This document shows, in pieces, positions 23,849-34,618 of a stretch of DNA of 64,000 nt. Each line of letters begins with the position of its first letter. The first letter of the stretch is position 1. The notes beneath the pieces were generated by a model. The model searched no databases, was not told the origin of the DNA, and worked only from the letters and a program-made list of their open reading frames with translations. This DNA comes from Spinacia oleracea (taxonomy: Eukaryota; Streptophyta; Magnoliopsida; Caryophyllales; Amaranthaceae), in assembly GCF_020520425.1 (NCBI RefSeq), contig NC_079492.1, positions 143,375,861 through 143,439,860 on the forward strand, in the 5' to 3' direction. A program made the translations under genes and the position numbers.

Positions 23849-23875
23849 AGTTTATATAGAGTTTTTGAGGCGGCT
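23849..23875 (-). promoter_or_regulatory. TATA box and GCC box of TLP copy A
   Basis: On the minus strand AGCCGCC (23869-23875) sits about 10 bp upstream of CTATATAAAC (about 23849-23858), roughly 60 bp before the start codon. AGCCGCC is the binding site of ethylene-response factors in PR-gene promoters. Placement and exact match make ERF control likely; it is inferred. Confidence 0.7.
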
Positions 23876-24057
23876 AATCTCATGATATTGATTGCGTGTT
23901 TGGTGCATTTGCACAATTATATTGTAGGAGTACGGTTTATGATCGATGATTTAGCATTGTGGAAACTAAGGCAAAGTGTTGAGAATAATAACACGGTTGG
24001 CACTAACATATACGGAGAAATTAAGATCGTTGTGCTACTTTAACTATTTACAAACTA

Positions 24058-24285
24058 TCATATAAGGCGGTCTTACACAAAAGACCACATTAGTGTCATA
24101 TAAGTTAATCACTGCAACTAATTAGTTAAATACTTAAACCAAATAGTTAAGCAATACAACTAATTAGTTAAGCACTAGAATTATTTAGTTAAGCAATTGA
24201 ACAAATTAATTAAATAATGGAACCAATTAGTTAACCAATTAAAATGGTCTTTCCAATAAGGCGATCTTATACAAAAGTTGCTGTT
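24058..24285. repeat. MITE-like repeat with GGCGGTCTTACAC end and AATTAGTTAA units
   Basis: It starts TATAAGGCGGTCTTACACAAAAG and ends with AAGGCGATCTTATACAAAAG. The centre is several copies of AATTAGTTAAGCA-like words. A related sequence in the opposite orientation lies at 53231-53352. No target duplication was seen. Confidence 0.55.
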
Positions 24286-25018
24286 AACTATTACCAATTG
24301 ATTTTAGATGAAACGCATCACACTTGTATGTAATCAGATTCTTCTTTAAACATTGACTCGACTTGACTTTGTTACATCTGATTCCGTCAAACAATTTATT
24401 GGTCATTTTACATTTTACAACATCATCTTTCAATTTTTGTTACATGTAGTACTGGAGTATTATTCTTACCATAGTTACCTTTGTGAACAAGTTTTAAACA
24501 ATTACCTTATAAATGAACACATACAAGCTAGATTATAAACAAATAAAAGTAAGTTGATCACAACAAATTATTATTCTCTTTTCGGAGAATGAGTCACAAG
24601 CCCACAAGCGTAATACAAATTATAAATGTGGAAAATATATGAATTCAAACATATATATACCTTTCGTATATATATCCTTACTCTTAACCTAGGTTGCACA
24701 GATACGAATATGGGAAAACGGAAATCAAAGGTTGATACCATAGGGAGATAAGCCCAGAAAGTAACGCGTTTTGCCTCGTCGTAGTGTGGCGTGTTCGACA
24801 CGTTTTGGAAACAATTAGAGTCATATTTTTGTCGGTGCCCGTGCATTATAGTTCTTTACTACTAGGCCAATACATCATTGGTAATTGTACTAAGTATACA
24901 AGTCAAGCATATGGTTGTTCTATCTAGTCTTGTTTTATAATCAAGCCTATTTTTTTTTTTTTTTTATCAAACTCGTTCAATTCATTTACTTAAAGAACGA
25001 GCTTTTACTTATGAGTTT

Positions 25019-26004
25019 GGCAAAATTGTCAAAAAGTACCTTGTTTTTGCCTCAGTTTGTGAGCTAGTACCTTGTATTTTTAATTTTGTCAAATAGTACC
25101 TTGAATTAAAAAATTGTTTCAAAAATGGGACCTTACTCCAATATTCCGGGCAAAATTAACCTTTTCCGGCCAATTTTTCAATTTTCCCTCCAAACTATTG
25201 TGCGTGTGCAACAAACAAGCCGCAAACTCACGCGCCTTTTCTTTCCTCTTATAAGAACAACAATAACAACACCTAGACAACACTTTAAAATCTACAGCAT
25301 TTTATTTTGGAGGGAAGCATCAGGTTTATTGGGGGGAAAACCAACTGAATTCAAGATCCAAAAGTATTATTTTCTATCTTTTATTCTTTTGGATTTCTTT
25401 TGCAATGAACTGAAATTGATTGCTTGTAATTGATTCCCATTACAGATGTCTTCCCATTCTCATTCATCTGAAAGATTCTCTCCTAAACCTGAAAGATTCC
25501 CCAATTTGTAAGAAGTACCAGTATTGATTCTCTCCTTTTGTCCAAGTACAAAGGACCACACTTTTTCCTTCTCTTTCAACCTCACTCTGTCAGTTTTTGG
25601 ACCACATGAAAGGACGAAGATGACAGCAGCAATTGGAATCAATGACAGCAACCAGAAAGATGAAAGTGAAAAATGGTGTGGTTGAGTTTTAATGTTGACT
25701 GAAAATGGTGGTTGAGGATTCAGTGTTGGAGCAGAGAATGGAGTAAATGAGAATATGAAAGAGCGTTGGATGTTTGAATGAGTTTTGATGTTAAAAGCGT
25801 GTGTGCACGCGTTAATTTCTCTCCCAAAATGAGCCAGCAAACGGAATGGATGGCCGGAAAAGGTTAATTTTGCCCGGAATGTTGTAGTAAGGTCCCATTT
25901 TTAAAACAATTTTTTAATACAAAGTACTATTTGACAAAATTAAAATTACAAGGTACTAGCTCACAAATTGAGGCAAAAACAAGGTACTTTTTGACAATTT
26001 TGCC
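25019..26004. mobile_element. Mutator-like foldback element, ~140-bp inverted ends
   Basis: The left end GGCAAAATTGTCAAAAAGTA... and the right end ...TACTTTTTGACAATTTTGCC pair over about 140 bp. The flanks TATGAGTTT (25010-25018) and TATAAGTTT (26005-26013) form a 9-bp target duplication with one mismatch. Long inverted ends plus a 9-bp duplication indicate a non-autonomous MULE. The 986-bp element has no transposase; the inner open frames are not recognisable. Confidence 0.88.
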
Positions 26005-26103
26005 TATAAGTTTTGATCGAGCTTGTTAACGAAAGGTTTCAAATGCATAAATTGTTAACATCCTGTTTTTTCTATTTACAGTTTCATCTCTTAATTATTT
26101 TTT

Positions 26104-27420
26104 CGGATTTTTCATGAAATGCCCTTGAGGTTTGCCTTAATGCACCAAATACCCCTAAACTTTCCAGAATGCACTAAATACCCCCGAGGTTTAACATAAA
26201 TACACAAAATGGCCAAAATAGCTATTTTCCGTTAACTCCGTTAAATTATCTGTTAACTTTAACTTTTAATTTATTTTATTTTTATTTTTTCTTTTTCCCT
26301 TTTGATTTTTCATTTTTTTCTCTCTCTCCCCTTCCATGACAGCTACCACCATGTTCCATTGCAACCCTTATCTTCCTCACCACCACCACACTCCGCCCTG
26401 CTAACCCCTTCTCTTCCTCACCACCACCCCACACCGTCACCGACACCAGCGCCTTCTCTTCCTCATCACCGACACCAGCCCTTCTCTTCCTCACCACCAC
26501 CACACACCGCCCCGCTAACCCCTTCTCTTCCTCACCAGCTCCCCACACCGCCACCGACACTAGTGTGCTCGAGCGGACCAAAGGCACGCCCAGATCGTCG
26601 CGAGAAACAAAGCGACAGATCTGAGCCTCGATTTGGGTCTTGTTCAATCGATTTGGGTGTGTGAGAGAAGGAGAAAATGGGGTTTTAAGTGATGGGTTTG
26701 AAGAAGGGATTGGAGAGAAAGAAGGTGGTGAAGACAGAGAAAATTGGGGGTAATTGATTCACCACCTTCTTGTTCTATGTTTGGTTTTGTGTCAAAATTG
26801 ATGTTCAACCTCTCTTCAAAATTGCGGAGGGGAAAAATCAATAAAACTGCTGCTATTGCTAGTATGATGATAATCATGATATTGCACCTATTTTTTACCC
26901 AGCTTCCTTAGATTTTAATTTTCCTTGAATGTTAATAATGGTCTAGGTCCCCTCATAATTCCCTTAATAGTTTTATGCTGTTTATCGATGTTTAATGGCA
27001 AAATCTGGAGGGCAGTTATGGCGGGGGCTAACATGCGGGATTGCGGTGCTTTACTCAATGGAGAGAAAGAAGGTGGTGAAGACAGAGCAGCAATGGAGAA
27101 TTAGAGCAGCAATGGAGAATCCAAAAAATTTTGGGTAATTGATTTTTGATTTGTTAAGAGATTAATTAATTTAATTAAGGGTTAATTAATATAATTAAGG
27201 GTTAATTAATGTAATTAAGGGTTAATGTTAGAATAAGTAGAGAAAACGGTTTATTAAGGGCAAAAAGGTAAACATAAGCTAACGGGGACTTAACGTCCGT
27301 TAGCCTTGTGGGCATTTTGTGTATTTATACTAAACCTCAGGGGTATTTGGTGCATTTTGGAAAGTTTAGGGGTATTTGGTGCATTAATGCAAACCTCAGG
27401 GGCATTTCATGAAAAATCCG
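26104..27420. mobile_element. Mutator-like foldback element with perfect 9-bp target duplication
   Basis: It starts CGGATTTTTCATGAAATGCC and ends with its reverse complement; the arms pair over more than 100 bp (CACCAAATACCCCTAAACTTT...). The flanks are TTATTTTTT on both sides (26095-26103 and 27421-27429). At 1317 bp it encodes no transposase. It holds a pyrimidine-rich CTCACCACCACC segment (26380-26560) with repeated CTTCTCTTCCTCACCA phrases, giving proline/serine-rich frames that look like repeat by-products. It lies only 91 bp from the previous MULE. Confidence 0.9.
27160..27220. repeat. 20-bp tandem repeat, three copies
   Basis: GTTAATTAATATAATTAAGG is repeated three times with one variable position, inside the MULE at 26104-27420. 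Confidence 0.85.
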
Positions 27421-27429
27421 TTATTTTTT

Positions 27430-29473
27430 TAGCTTCACTTTGTACTTATGAATGAAATGGATCTATAGTTATCAAACAAGGACTAACAGCAAAACAAAAA
27501 TTAATTATATTAATGACAAAGAACGTAGAAAAATTAGTGCTAAAAGAATTGTCAAAGATTTGTAAGATGTTACAATGTGTTCATGTGTCCATGTGGCCTA
27601 GTGAAGTGCTGCCAAAACATGATTGACCGGACTGCTTCAGTTTTTAGCGTACACTTCAATTCCTTAGCCGCCTCAATCTGTTGCTGACTTGCCCTTGTAA
27701 CAGGGAAAATAATCCGTTAACAGCATCTTCAATGGTAAGTTAATTGTTAACTAAAATTTTAATCTAATTTATTTTCTAGTTACTTTATGTCCTAAATGAA
27801 AGCTAATTTACCAAACTAGCTAGCTTGCTACGGAGTATTAAATTAAGTTCACTTTTCAATTAATTATTTGGTTTAAACTTTATTTTAATTAAACTTGTAT
27901 TCTAATTGGGCAGATTTAATTTGCTTAGCCAAACTAATTTATCAAATCACTCCAACTTTTACGTGAAAATAACAATTTACCCCTGAATATGAGATTTTTT
28001 TTCCCCGCTATTGACCGGTGGTGTATCAGTCCTCGTTGTCTCATATAGACGAGATAGTATTATCTACGTTGAAAATTTAAAAACCTCGATGATGTTATTT
28101 ATCATTTAGAATATGGCATATTCTATTACGAAAATATCTTATACTACATGTGTACATGGATGATGGATTTGTAACCCAGGATTGCAATAATCAGCAGTTA
28201 ATTGTTAAATTAGTTTGTCATGCCACATAAAATTTTAAAATAATTAATTTTCTAGCTAATTTGTATTTTAGTGGTAAGCTAATTTAGCAAAGTAGTTTGA
28301 TATTTAATTGGGTCCATTTTTGCAATTAAGATTTAATTTTAAATATTACTTAAAATTCTATTGGACAATTTTTTTTCTTAAGAAAATTAGCTTGCCAAGC
28401 TAAGAGCAACTCTCCCCTCAAAAAAAAAAAAAAAAAAAGCTAAGAGCAACTCAAATAGACAATGATTTTAATCGGAGACTTGCTTGCAATTTATATAAAT
28501 CTCAAGCTATTGGCTTGACCATTGGAGTTGAAATGGTAAATTAGTTTGGCCAATCAAATCAGCTTAATTTCCAAGCATAACAAAATGTGAAATAATATTA
28601 AATTAAATTACATTTAAAAACAAAAATCGCCCGATCACTAACTATCGCACATTTATTGATAAAAACCAATTAGTCACCCATCATCCATAAAAAAATCATG
28701 TATACATTTAGTTTAATATGTGCCCAATAATTTAGAGGGGGAAATGAGATTTTTTTTGTTATCCTATCTAGGTTGGACTTAGCTAAATAAAATCAAGTTC
28801 AATATTTTGTAATTGTTAAATTTTTTTGTATACATTCTTTTTCCTAAAATTTTCTTGGAACTATATTCAAAATTCATCTTTTTACTAGAAGTGATTTTGA
28901 ATTTCTAACTCAGTTTCATATTTTGTGCAATAATGTAATCTATCGGAGTGGAAACGGAATATGTTAGCTAACACGACAATTATTTAGACCCCATATTACT
29001 CTTTAGCTGATGTTTTGCATAGGATGAGTGTTAGTTTGGAATTTATCAATTAATCTCATGTAAAAATTGATAAGAATTTTTCCGCCCATCACCTGACTAG
29101 AATAGTGTTGTTCGAAATCAAACAAGTTAGAGAGAATCACAATCCGTATGGGAGGTACTACGTATGTGTTAATGGACAATTTGTCACATTACTAAAAAAA
29201 AAATGGCACTAATTTTTGCCCAAAAAATAAAAACAAGTAAGGCTTGACCTAGTCGAAAGATTTGAAAAAAAGAACTTTTATTATTATAATTATTGTATGC
29301 TGATCTGAAAATACAGAACGATAGAGCTGAAACCATAAGAACTCTAGCTTATTTCACACATCGATCGATCATTATGTACTATAAATCTGTAACGTAAGTA
29401 TTATATTATAATTCATGGTAATTATTAAGAAGTATAAAAACGAGATTAGTTTGTAATTAATACTCGTAATTGA
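27430..29473. other. Spacer downstream of TLP copy B, including duplicated flank
   Basis: No gene is supported. The 28045-28182 part matches 21178-21345, and 29250-29473 matches 22915-23120 (CTTTTATTATTAT..., ATCTGAAAA.ACAGAA, GAACTCTAGCT). CAATGGTAAGCTAATTTACCAAACTAG-type fragments recur at 27730, 28190, 28530 and 39040 and look like a decayed MITE family. A TAGCCGCCTC block at 27602-27680 recurs at 31739-31815. Confidence 0.6.
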
Positions 29474-30142
29474 TCATGGGCAGAAAGTGAGCCTGTAATT
29501 AGTTCCAGAAGGGCAAGCAAAAGTACTGGATTGATCATCTTCAGGGAAACTGTAAGCATCTGGGCACCTTTCCTTGAAAAACTTGGAGTCACCATTAGCA
29601 CCACATGAACCAATACCCGGTGTGGTACATGGGCTATTACACCCGCCCGTAGTCTTCCAGTTCTGTGGGCATTGCCCGTTTATATCGGCCGTACAACGTA
29701 TGTCACGACACTTGTTATCTAAGGCACCAACATTGCTAAGAGGAGTGAAGGCGATAGGGACGTTGAACCCTTCAATAAGTGAGATGTCGATTGTGTCGGT
29801 CGGGTTATCGGGTTGGGCCAGAGCGTATTCGAATAGTGTCTTGGGGATTGTACCCCAATTACCCGGGTCACAATCGAGTTTCCCACACCCTCCGGTGTCA
29901 CAGTTTCCGTTACCGTTGCCGTCGAAGTTGCAGCCCGTTCGGGCCCAAATACGGGCCATTTTGGTACCCGGAGCTGGGTTAACGTCCCAGGTGTTGCCCT
30001 GGTTGAGTTGCTGCCCGCTGCCTGGATCGGCCGCTGCCCAAACAGTGTAGGGGCAGTTGTTGACTACTGTGATTGTGGTTGCATGGGTGAAGGCTATGAA
30101 GGTTGCTAGAAATGTAACAAGGAAAGCAGATAGTGGACTCAT
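29474..30142 (-). CDS. Thaumatin-like protein, short-loop 14-Cys form (copy B)
   Basis: Single exon, 222 aa, same length as the gene at 23121 and very similar along its whole length (about twenty amino-acid differences by eye). The signal peptide runs to about residue 21 (AFTHA). Cysteines number 14, with the same shortened loop ([13 protein letters not shown]) and the same LIEGF in place of LVDGF. The acidic residues in [14 protein letters not shown] and CPDAYSF are kept. The promoter is also duplicated: TATA and GCC boxes occupy equivalent positions. The reading frame is intact with no premature stop, so both paralogues look functional. Confidence 0.94.
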   Translation of the reverse strand: MSPLSAFLVTFLATFIAFTHATTITVVNNCPYTVWAAADPGSGQQLNQGNTWDVNPAPGTKMARIWARTGCNFDGNGNGNCDTGGCGKLDCDPGNWGTIPKTLFEYALAQPDNPTDTIDISLIEGFNVPIAFTPLSNVGALDNKCRDIRCTADINGQCPQNWKTTGGCNSPCTTPGIGSCGANGDSKFFKERCPDAYSFPEDDQSSTFACPSGTNYRLTFCP

Positions 30143-30184
30143 TGTGGTAGTTTTGGGTGTTTGGAAATGGTGAGAGAATGAGGG

Positions 30185-30211
30185 AGTTTATATAGAGTTT
30201 TGGAGGCGGCT
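30185..30211 (-). promoter_or_regulatory. TATA box and GCC box of TLP copy B
   Basis: AGCCGCC (30205-30211, minus strand) stands just upstream of CTATATAAAC, at the same spacing as in copy A. Upstream similarity (GTGCAAATGCACCAAA) extends at least another 60 bp, so the promoters share an origin. Confidence 0.7.
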
Positions 30212-30527
30212 AATTTGATGATATTGGTCATTTGGTTGCGTGTTTTGGTGCATTTGCACAATTGATTTGTAAGAACATGTCAAAGGATTTAATTTGGGTC
30301 ATTTGGCACATTGTTGACTTCATAGTACATTGTTTCTTAATTTCCAAGGAGTATATTTTGTTCTAATTGTATTGTATTTTTACTTATCAAAGGAAATGGA
30401 GTAAGAATATTTGTTCCCTAAACATCTTTCTACATTTATATATATATGCCAAGTAAATTAAATGTCAGATTGAATTATTACGTCTAATAACTCAAATAAT
30501 CCCCCTATCCTAAATTAATTACTTGCC

Positions 30528-30615
30528 CCAGTTGAGATTGCAACGATCGACACTTTTGAAATCCTTGAAAACCAGTTGAGATTGCAACGATCGACACTTT
30601 TGAAATCCTTGAAAA
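30528..30615. repeat. Perfect tandem duplication, 44 bp x 2
   Basis: CCAGTTGAGATTGCAACGAT...ATCCTTGAAAA occurs twice back to back without visible difference, indicating a recent duplication. The surrounding 30515-30751 minus-strand frame resembles no known protein. Confidence 0.9.
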
Positions 30616-33027
30616 TTGATAACCTTGTTGAGACAACGATTGCATGCTTCACATATGACGTCATCAACATATTTAACACGACAGGCATATGCAACAACTC
30701 GACAATATATATTGTACCTATAAAAGAAGCATAATTTAAGCTTTTGACCATCTAGAATTCAATTATAGGTGATACCTCATTGTTACTCTTTGCCTTATGG
30801 GAAGGAAAGCATAGAAAGTTCGTAATCTTAATAACAAAGCTAAATAAACACATAGGTGAGGTTTTCTCCGATAATTCAACACCAACCAATAATATCATTA
30901 ACATTAAAATAAAAAAAAGTTAGGAAGTTAATTTATTGGATACGAACTTATAGAGTAATTCTTTACCACAAAGTAAAGATTAAAAAAAAAGGAGAATTGA
31001 CTTGAAGAAATGGCAAGCAATGCCGGTTTTTGCCTCACAATTGTCTGGTCAACCACATGGCTTCACTTCAATTAGCCACTTAGAGGCTTAGAGCAACTCC
31101 AATGGTGAATTACAAGGTAGTATGTGGCTAAATTTGACACATCAAATTTCTAGCTACAATTGGTCAACCACATGGCTTCAGTTTGATTGTTCTGATTAAG
31201 GCAGCGTCAAAAAAACGACCCAAATTAAATCCTTTGACATGTTTTTACAAATCAGAAAAATAAAAGCAAATTAAACACAAAGATAATTTATATAATATAA
31301 AATAGAATTAATTTAAAAGATATTAACCAAAACAACCAAATATTAAAACCAGAAAAAAAAAATATATATCAATAAAAAAGCAAGAAGAAGTTAACCAATA
31401 GAGTAATATGGGATCGAATATTCTGATTTAATTACATGAGATTTTACCAATTGAAACGATTTTAACAAGATCTCATATAAATATATTATATTTTATAAAC
31501 TAATGAAAATTCTTGATCAAAATTCTAATATTTAACCCAAAAATTAAATTGGACAATATTTTAAGACGGAGGGAGTAATTATCAAACCATCTATGGACAG
31601 TATTAGGAAAACAGAAATTAGTGATATAAAAAAGTAGAAATTTCAGGCGATTAAGAAAATAATTGCATGTTATCAAAGAATCGTCAAATATTGAAAGCTG
31701 TCCGTGTGTCCACGTAGCATATGGAAGGGCTATTGATTTTTGAATGAATGCCAAAACTTGGTTGACTGGAAATGCTTGAGATTTTAACGTACACTTCAAT
31801 TCCTTAGCCGCCTCTGTTGCCGGTGCAAGGACGGTGCAACAAATGAACCAAAGGGAATGATAATGAATTGGTAGTATGAGAATTTGGATTTTTGCACTAT
31901 TTAAATATTAAATTAGATTTGCCTTTCATATTATATTATAGTAGTATAAAATTAATTATTGTTATGTAATATACTAATATGGAGTACTTCGTATTATATA
32001 TCGCTTGATGTCACAATATATATTTACATAATATCAATTTAATTTAAACTTTTAGTGATGGATAATTAAGGATATTAGTGGTTAAAGGTTTGCATTAATT
32101 AACAAGTACGGAGTATACCGCTTACAAATTAATTACAATTATACATCTATTTAGAAACATAATGAGTAAATAATAGCAAGAGATTAAAAAGTTTAATTAG
32201 GTGATCATTTACCAAATTCTTTGACAAAATTCATTTTAGATATACTAGGTAAATTCGCATTTTGATGACTTTACTATGGTATTTGAAATGTAAAATAAGT
32301 ATTGTCTACGCAGATGATCTTTGCTAGAAAGTGGAGTTAAATGTCGGAATACGATATAATTAACTTAACAAAATATTATTTTAATTTTTGCAACTTTTTT
32401 TTGATAAGGTGGTTCAATTTCTCACCAGTTATCATTTTTTATAAGGTGGTTTTAGACAAACTTTCCTACTTTAGACATAGAAGTACACCAATTTCAACCG
32501 GTAGATGGGATGATATGTAAATTATGTGATAGATCGAGTATTCTGATTCAATTACATAAGACTTATTAACTTCTTTTTTTTTGACAGAAAGATATATAGC
32601 GTTGACATTTCATTAGATCGAATCAATATTCGCCAAAATAAGTTGTTATATATACTTATGGATACAAATAATACAAATGTACTCAGAATCTTTACTAACT
32701 AGTATCTCACGTTGCCACCGAGTGATCGAGCATGCAATCGTATATATATGCATGTCTAACTATGCGAAGGAAGTATTTATTAAGAGTAATTATTACTCCA
32801 TAATAAATTGATTTTCACAATTATGGGAGACGACGCAAATTGTTGTGTTGTCATTTTGGAGTAAACCGTCAAATAAAGAGCTTTTTTTTTATACAAAATA
32901 CCTTATTTAAAAAACTTGGTGCATGCTGAGGCTATCTATCATTCTATCACTCTTACCCATGAAAATTTTCCATTCTTCAAAACTGTTTGAGTTATATGAG
33001 TACTCCCTGGCCCAATCCGTGGACTAT
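30616..33027. other. AT-rich spacer
   Basis: No gene is supported. A lone GACGGAGGGAGTAATTA at about 31565-31580 is one end of a Stowaway-like MITE whose partner is missing. A TAGCCGCCTC block lies at 31800-31815. AGAGCAACTCCAATGGT at about 31090 is a typical MITE-end phrase. Confidence 0.5.
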
Positions 33028-33278
33028 GGACCATGGTGCACGTAGAGCATGGTGCACCAAAAGAACATATGTGTATAAACAATAGAACATGATACTACGG
33101 TAAAAGAACATGCGATATAATATTTCACTTTTTTGTTATAAAAATAATATATTATTTTACTATTTATTAAAAACCTAAATAAAAAAAATTACTCATGTTC
33201 TTTTCTCGTAACCAGATGTTCTTTCAATTATATACTAGTGTTCTTAAGGTGCACCATGCTCTATGTGCACCATGGTTC
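33028..33278. mobile_element. MITE with CCATGGTGCAC inverted ends
   Basis: The left end CCATGGTGCACGTAGAGCAT... and the right end ...ATGCTCTATGTGCACCATGG form ~45-bp inverted repeats (through GGTGCACC..AAGAACA). The centre is AT-rich and non-coding. A target duplication was not clear, so the superfamily is open. Confidence 0.75.
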
Positions 33279-33419
33279 ACCTTCTAAATTGCGTTCCCTG
33301 GCCTTATGTGTGAGTTGTGTGCGTAATTGTCTAATGCATGTAAATCTTTTTCTTTTTTTTTTCATTCTAATTATAATTTTCTGTTGAGTTGAATAACAAA
33401 AATTTGTATCTTCAACGAC

Positions 33420-33659
33420 AACCTAATTACGACAGGTCAAAAATCCTGTCGCAAAAGCCTTTTGCGACGGGGCTAACAACAAAACAATGACGGGAATAAC
33501 CGTCGCAAATGGCTTTTACAATGGGTTTACGACGGGATTTTCTATTAACGACGACCCCTTTTATGGCGGGTTCACGACAGGAAATCCCGTCGTTAATGAA
33601 CGATTATTGGCCTTTTGCGACAGGATTTCCCGTCGTTAATAGTACAATTTCTTGTAGTG
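33420..33659. mobile_element. CACTA-type transposon end fragment
   Basis: The right border reads AATTTCTTGTAGTG, the reverse complement of CACTACAAGAAATT, a standard CACTA terminus. Inside are many short inverted and direct ACGACGGG/CCCGTCGTTAA subterminal motifs, as is usual for this superfamily. No matching CACTA left end was found, so the piece is a remnant. Confidence 0.75.
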
Positions 33660-34371
33660 TTATGATAGTTTTTTTCCTTTACGTGAAATTTAAAATTTAT
33701 TGTGTACGTATCACTATTTCAATAATTTTAAAGTTAAAGGAGCAAGAGAGATTTTGACATTTTATTTACACGGATACAAAACTACTCGAGGATTAACTTA
33801 TAGAATAGTGATTTGTCATTGAGATTTTATGCCAGATATTTGATTTTCTTGAATTTGGCGTTATAATTAGTCTAATAATGTGGTAGTATAAAAATTATGT
33901 TTGCTTATATATATGAAAGGTTTCTCAAACTTTGATTGGATTTCAAAGCAAAACTATGATGAAATACTATATATAACTAGTTTGCGGTACGTTAATATAA
34001 AGTTAAATATAATGTTGCATAAAAATATAGGTGCAAAACGATGCTTGTAAAAGCTAAGTGAAGTTTGAGACGAAATCAGCTTGTAAAAGCTTTAAGCTTT
34101 GAAAACGTTTTCAAGGAAATTATGATATTTGTTGTTATGAACATTGAACAAGGTTGCCAAAAATGTTTTAGAGGATGTTTTAAAATGAATGGAATATGCC
34201 AATATGGGAAGTCTTTTAGGACAGAGCTAGGGAGTAGGGAATAGATAGTGAGTTCACAAATGCCACGTACGCCAGTGTTCCTTGTGCCTTCTTTAGTTTT
34301 TGTATGTAAGTATAAGCATAGCTTTGTTAGTTCTCGTTAGATTAGTCTTAACTAACTATATTTTCAAATAC

Positions 34372-34618
34372 TGTTGGAGATTGCACTTCCTTGCTATAAG
34401 GAAAGTATGTTATATTTGTTAGTACTCCGTAGCTTGTATATATACATATAGCGCACTCTCCTTGTATTAATTACTTACTTACTTAGACCAATAATAAAAT
34501 GCAAAACACATTTTATTTAGTTCTCTCTTCTTCTCCTAACACTGCTTGAAGCTTCCATCAATGGCTTTCCTACCTTTTCTTCATGATTTTCTTCCACCTT
34601 AGATCACAAATTCTATCA
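34372..34618. repeat. 5' LTR
   Basis: It begins TGTTGGAGATTGCACTTCC and ends CACAAATTCTATCA. It contains a TATATATACATATA stretch and AATAATAAAATG, which are possible promoter and polyadenylation parts. It is nearly identical to 37342-37588. Confidence 0.93.

Noticed and set aside
26302-26664. Proline-rich 120-codon open frames on both strands
   Set aside because: Low-complexity repeat inside a MULE; open in both directions because of CCACC-type repeats. Kept only as a possible captured sequence.
30515-30751. 78-codon open frame near the 44-bp tandem duplication
   Set aside because: Some Cys-rich words appear in another frame, but no consistent motif or start could be supported.
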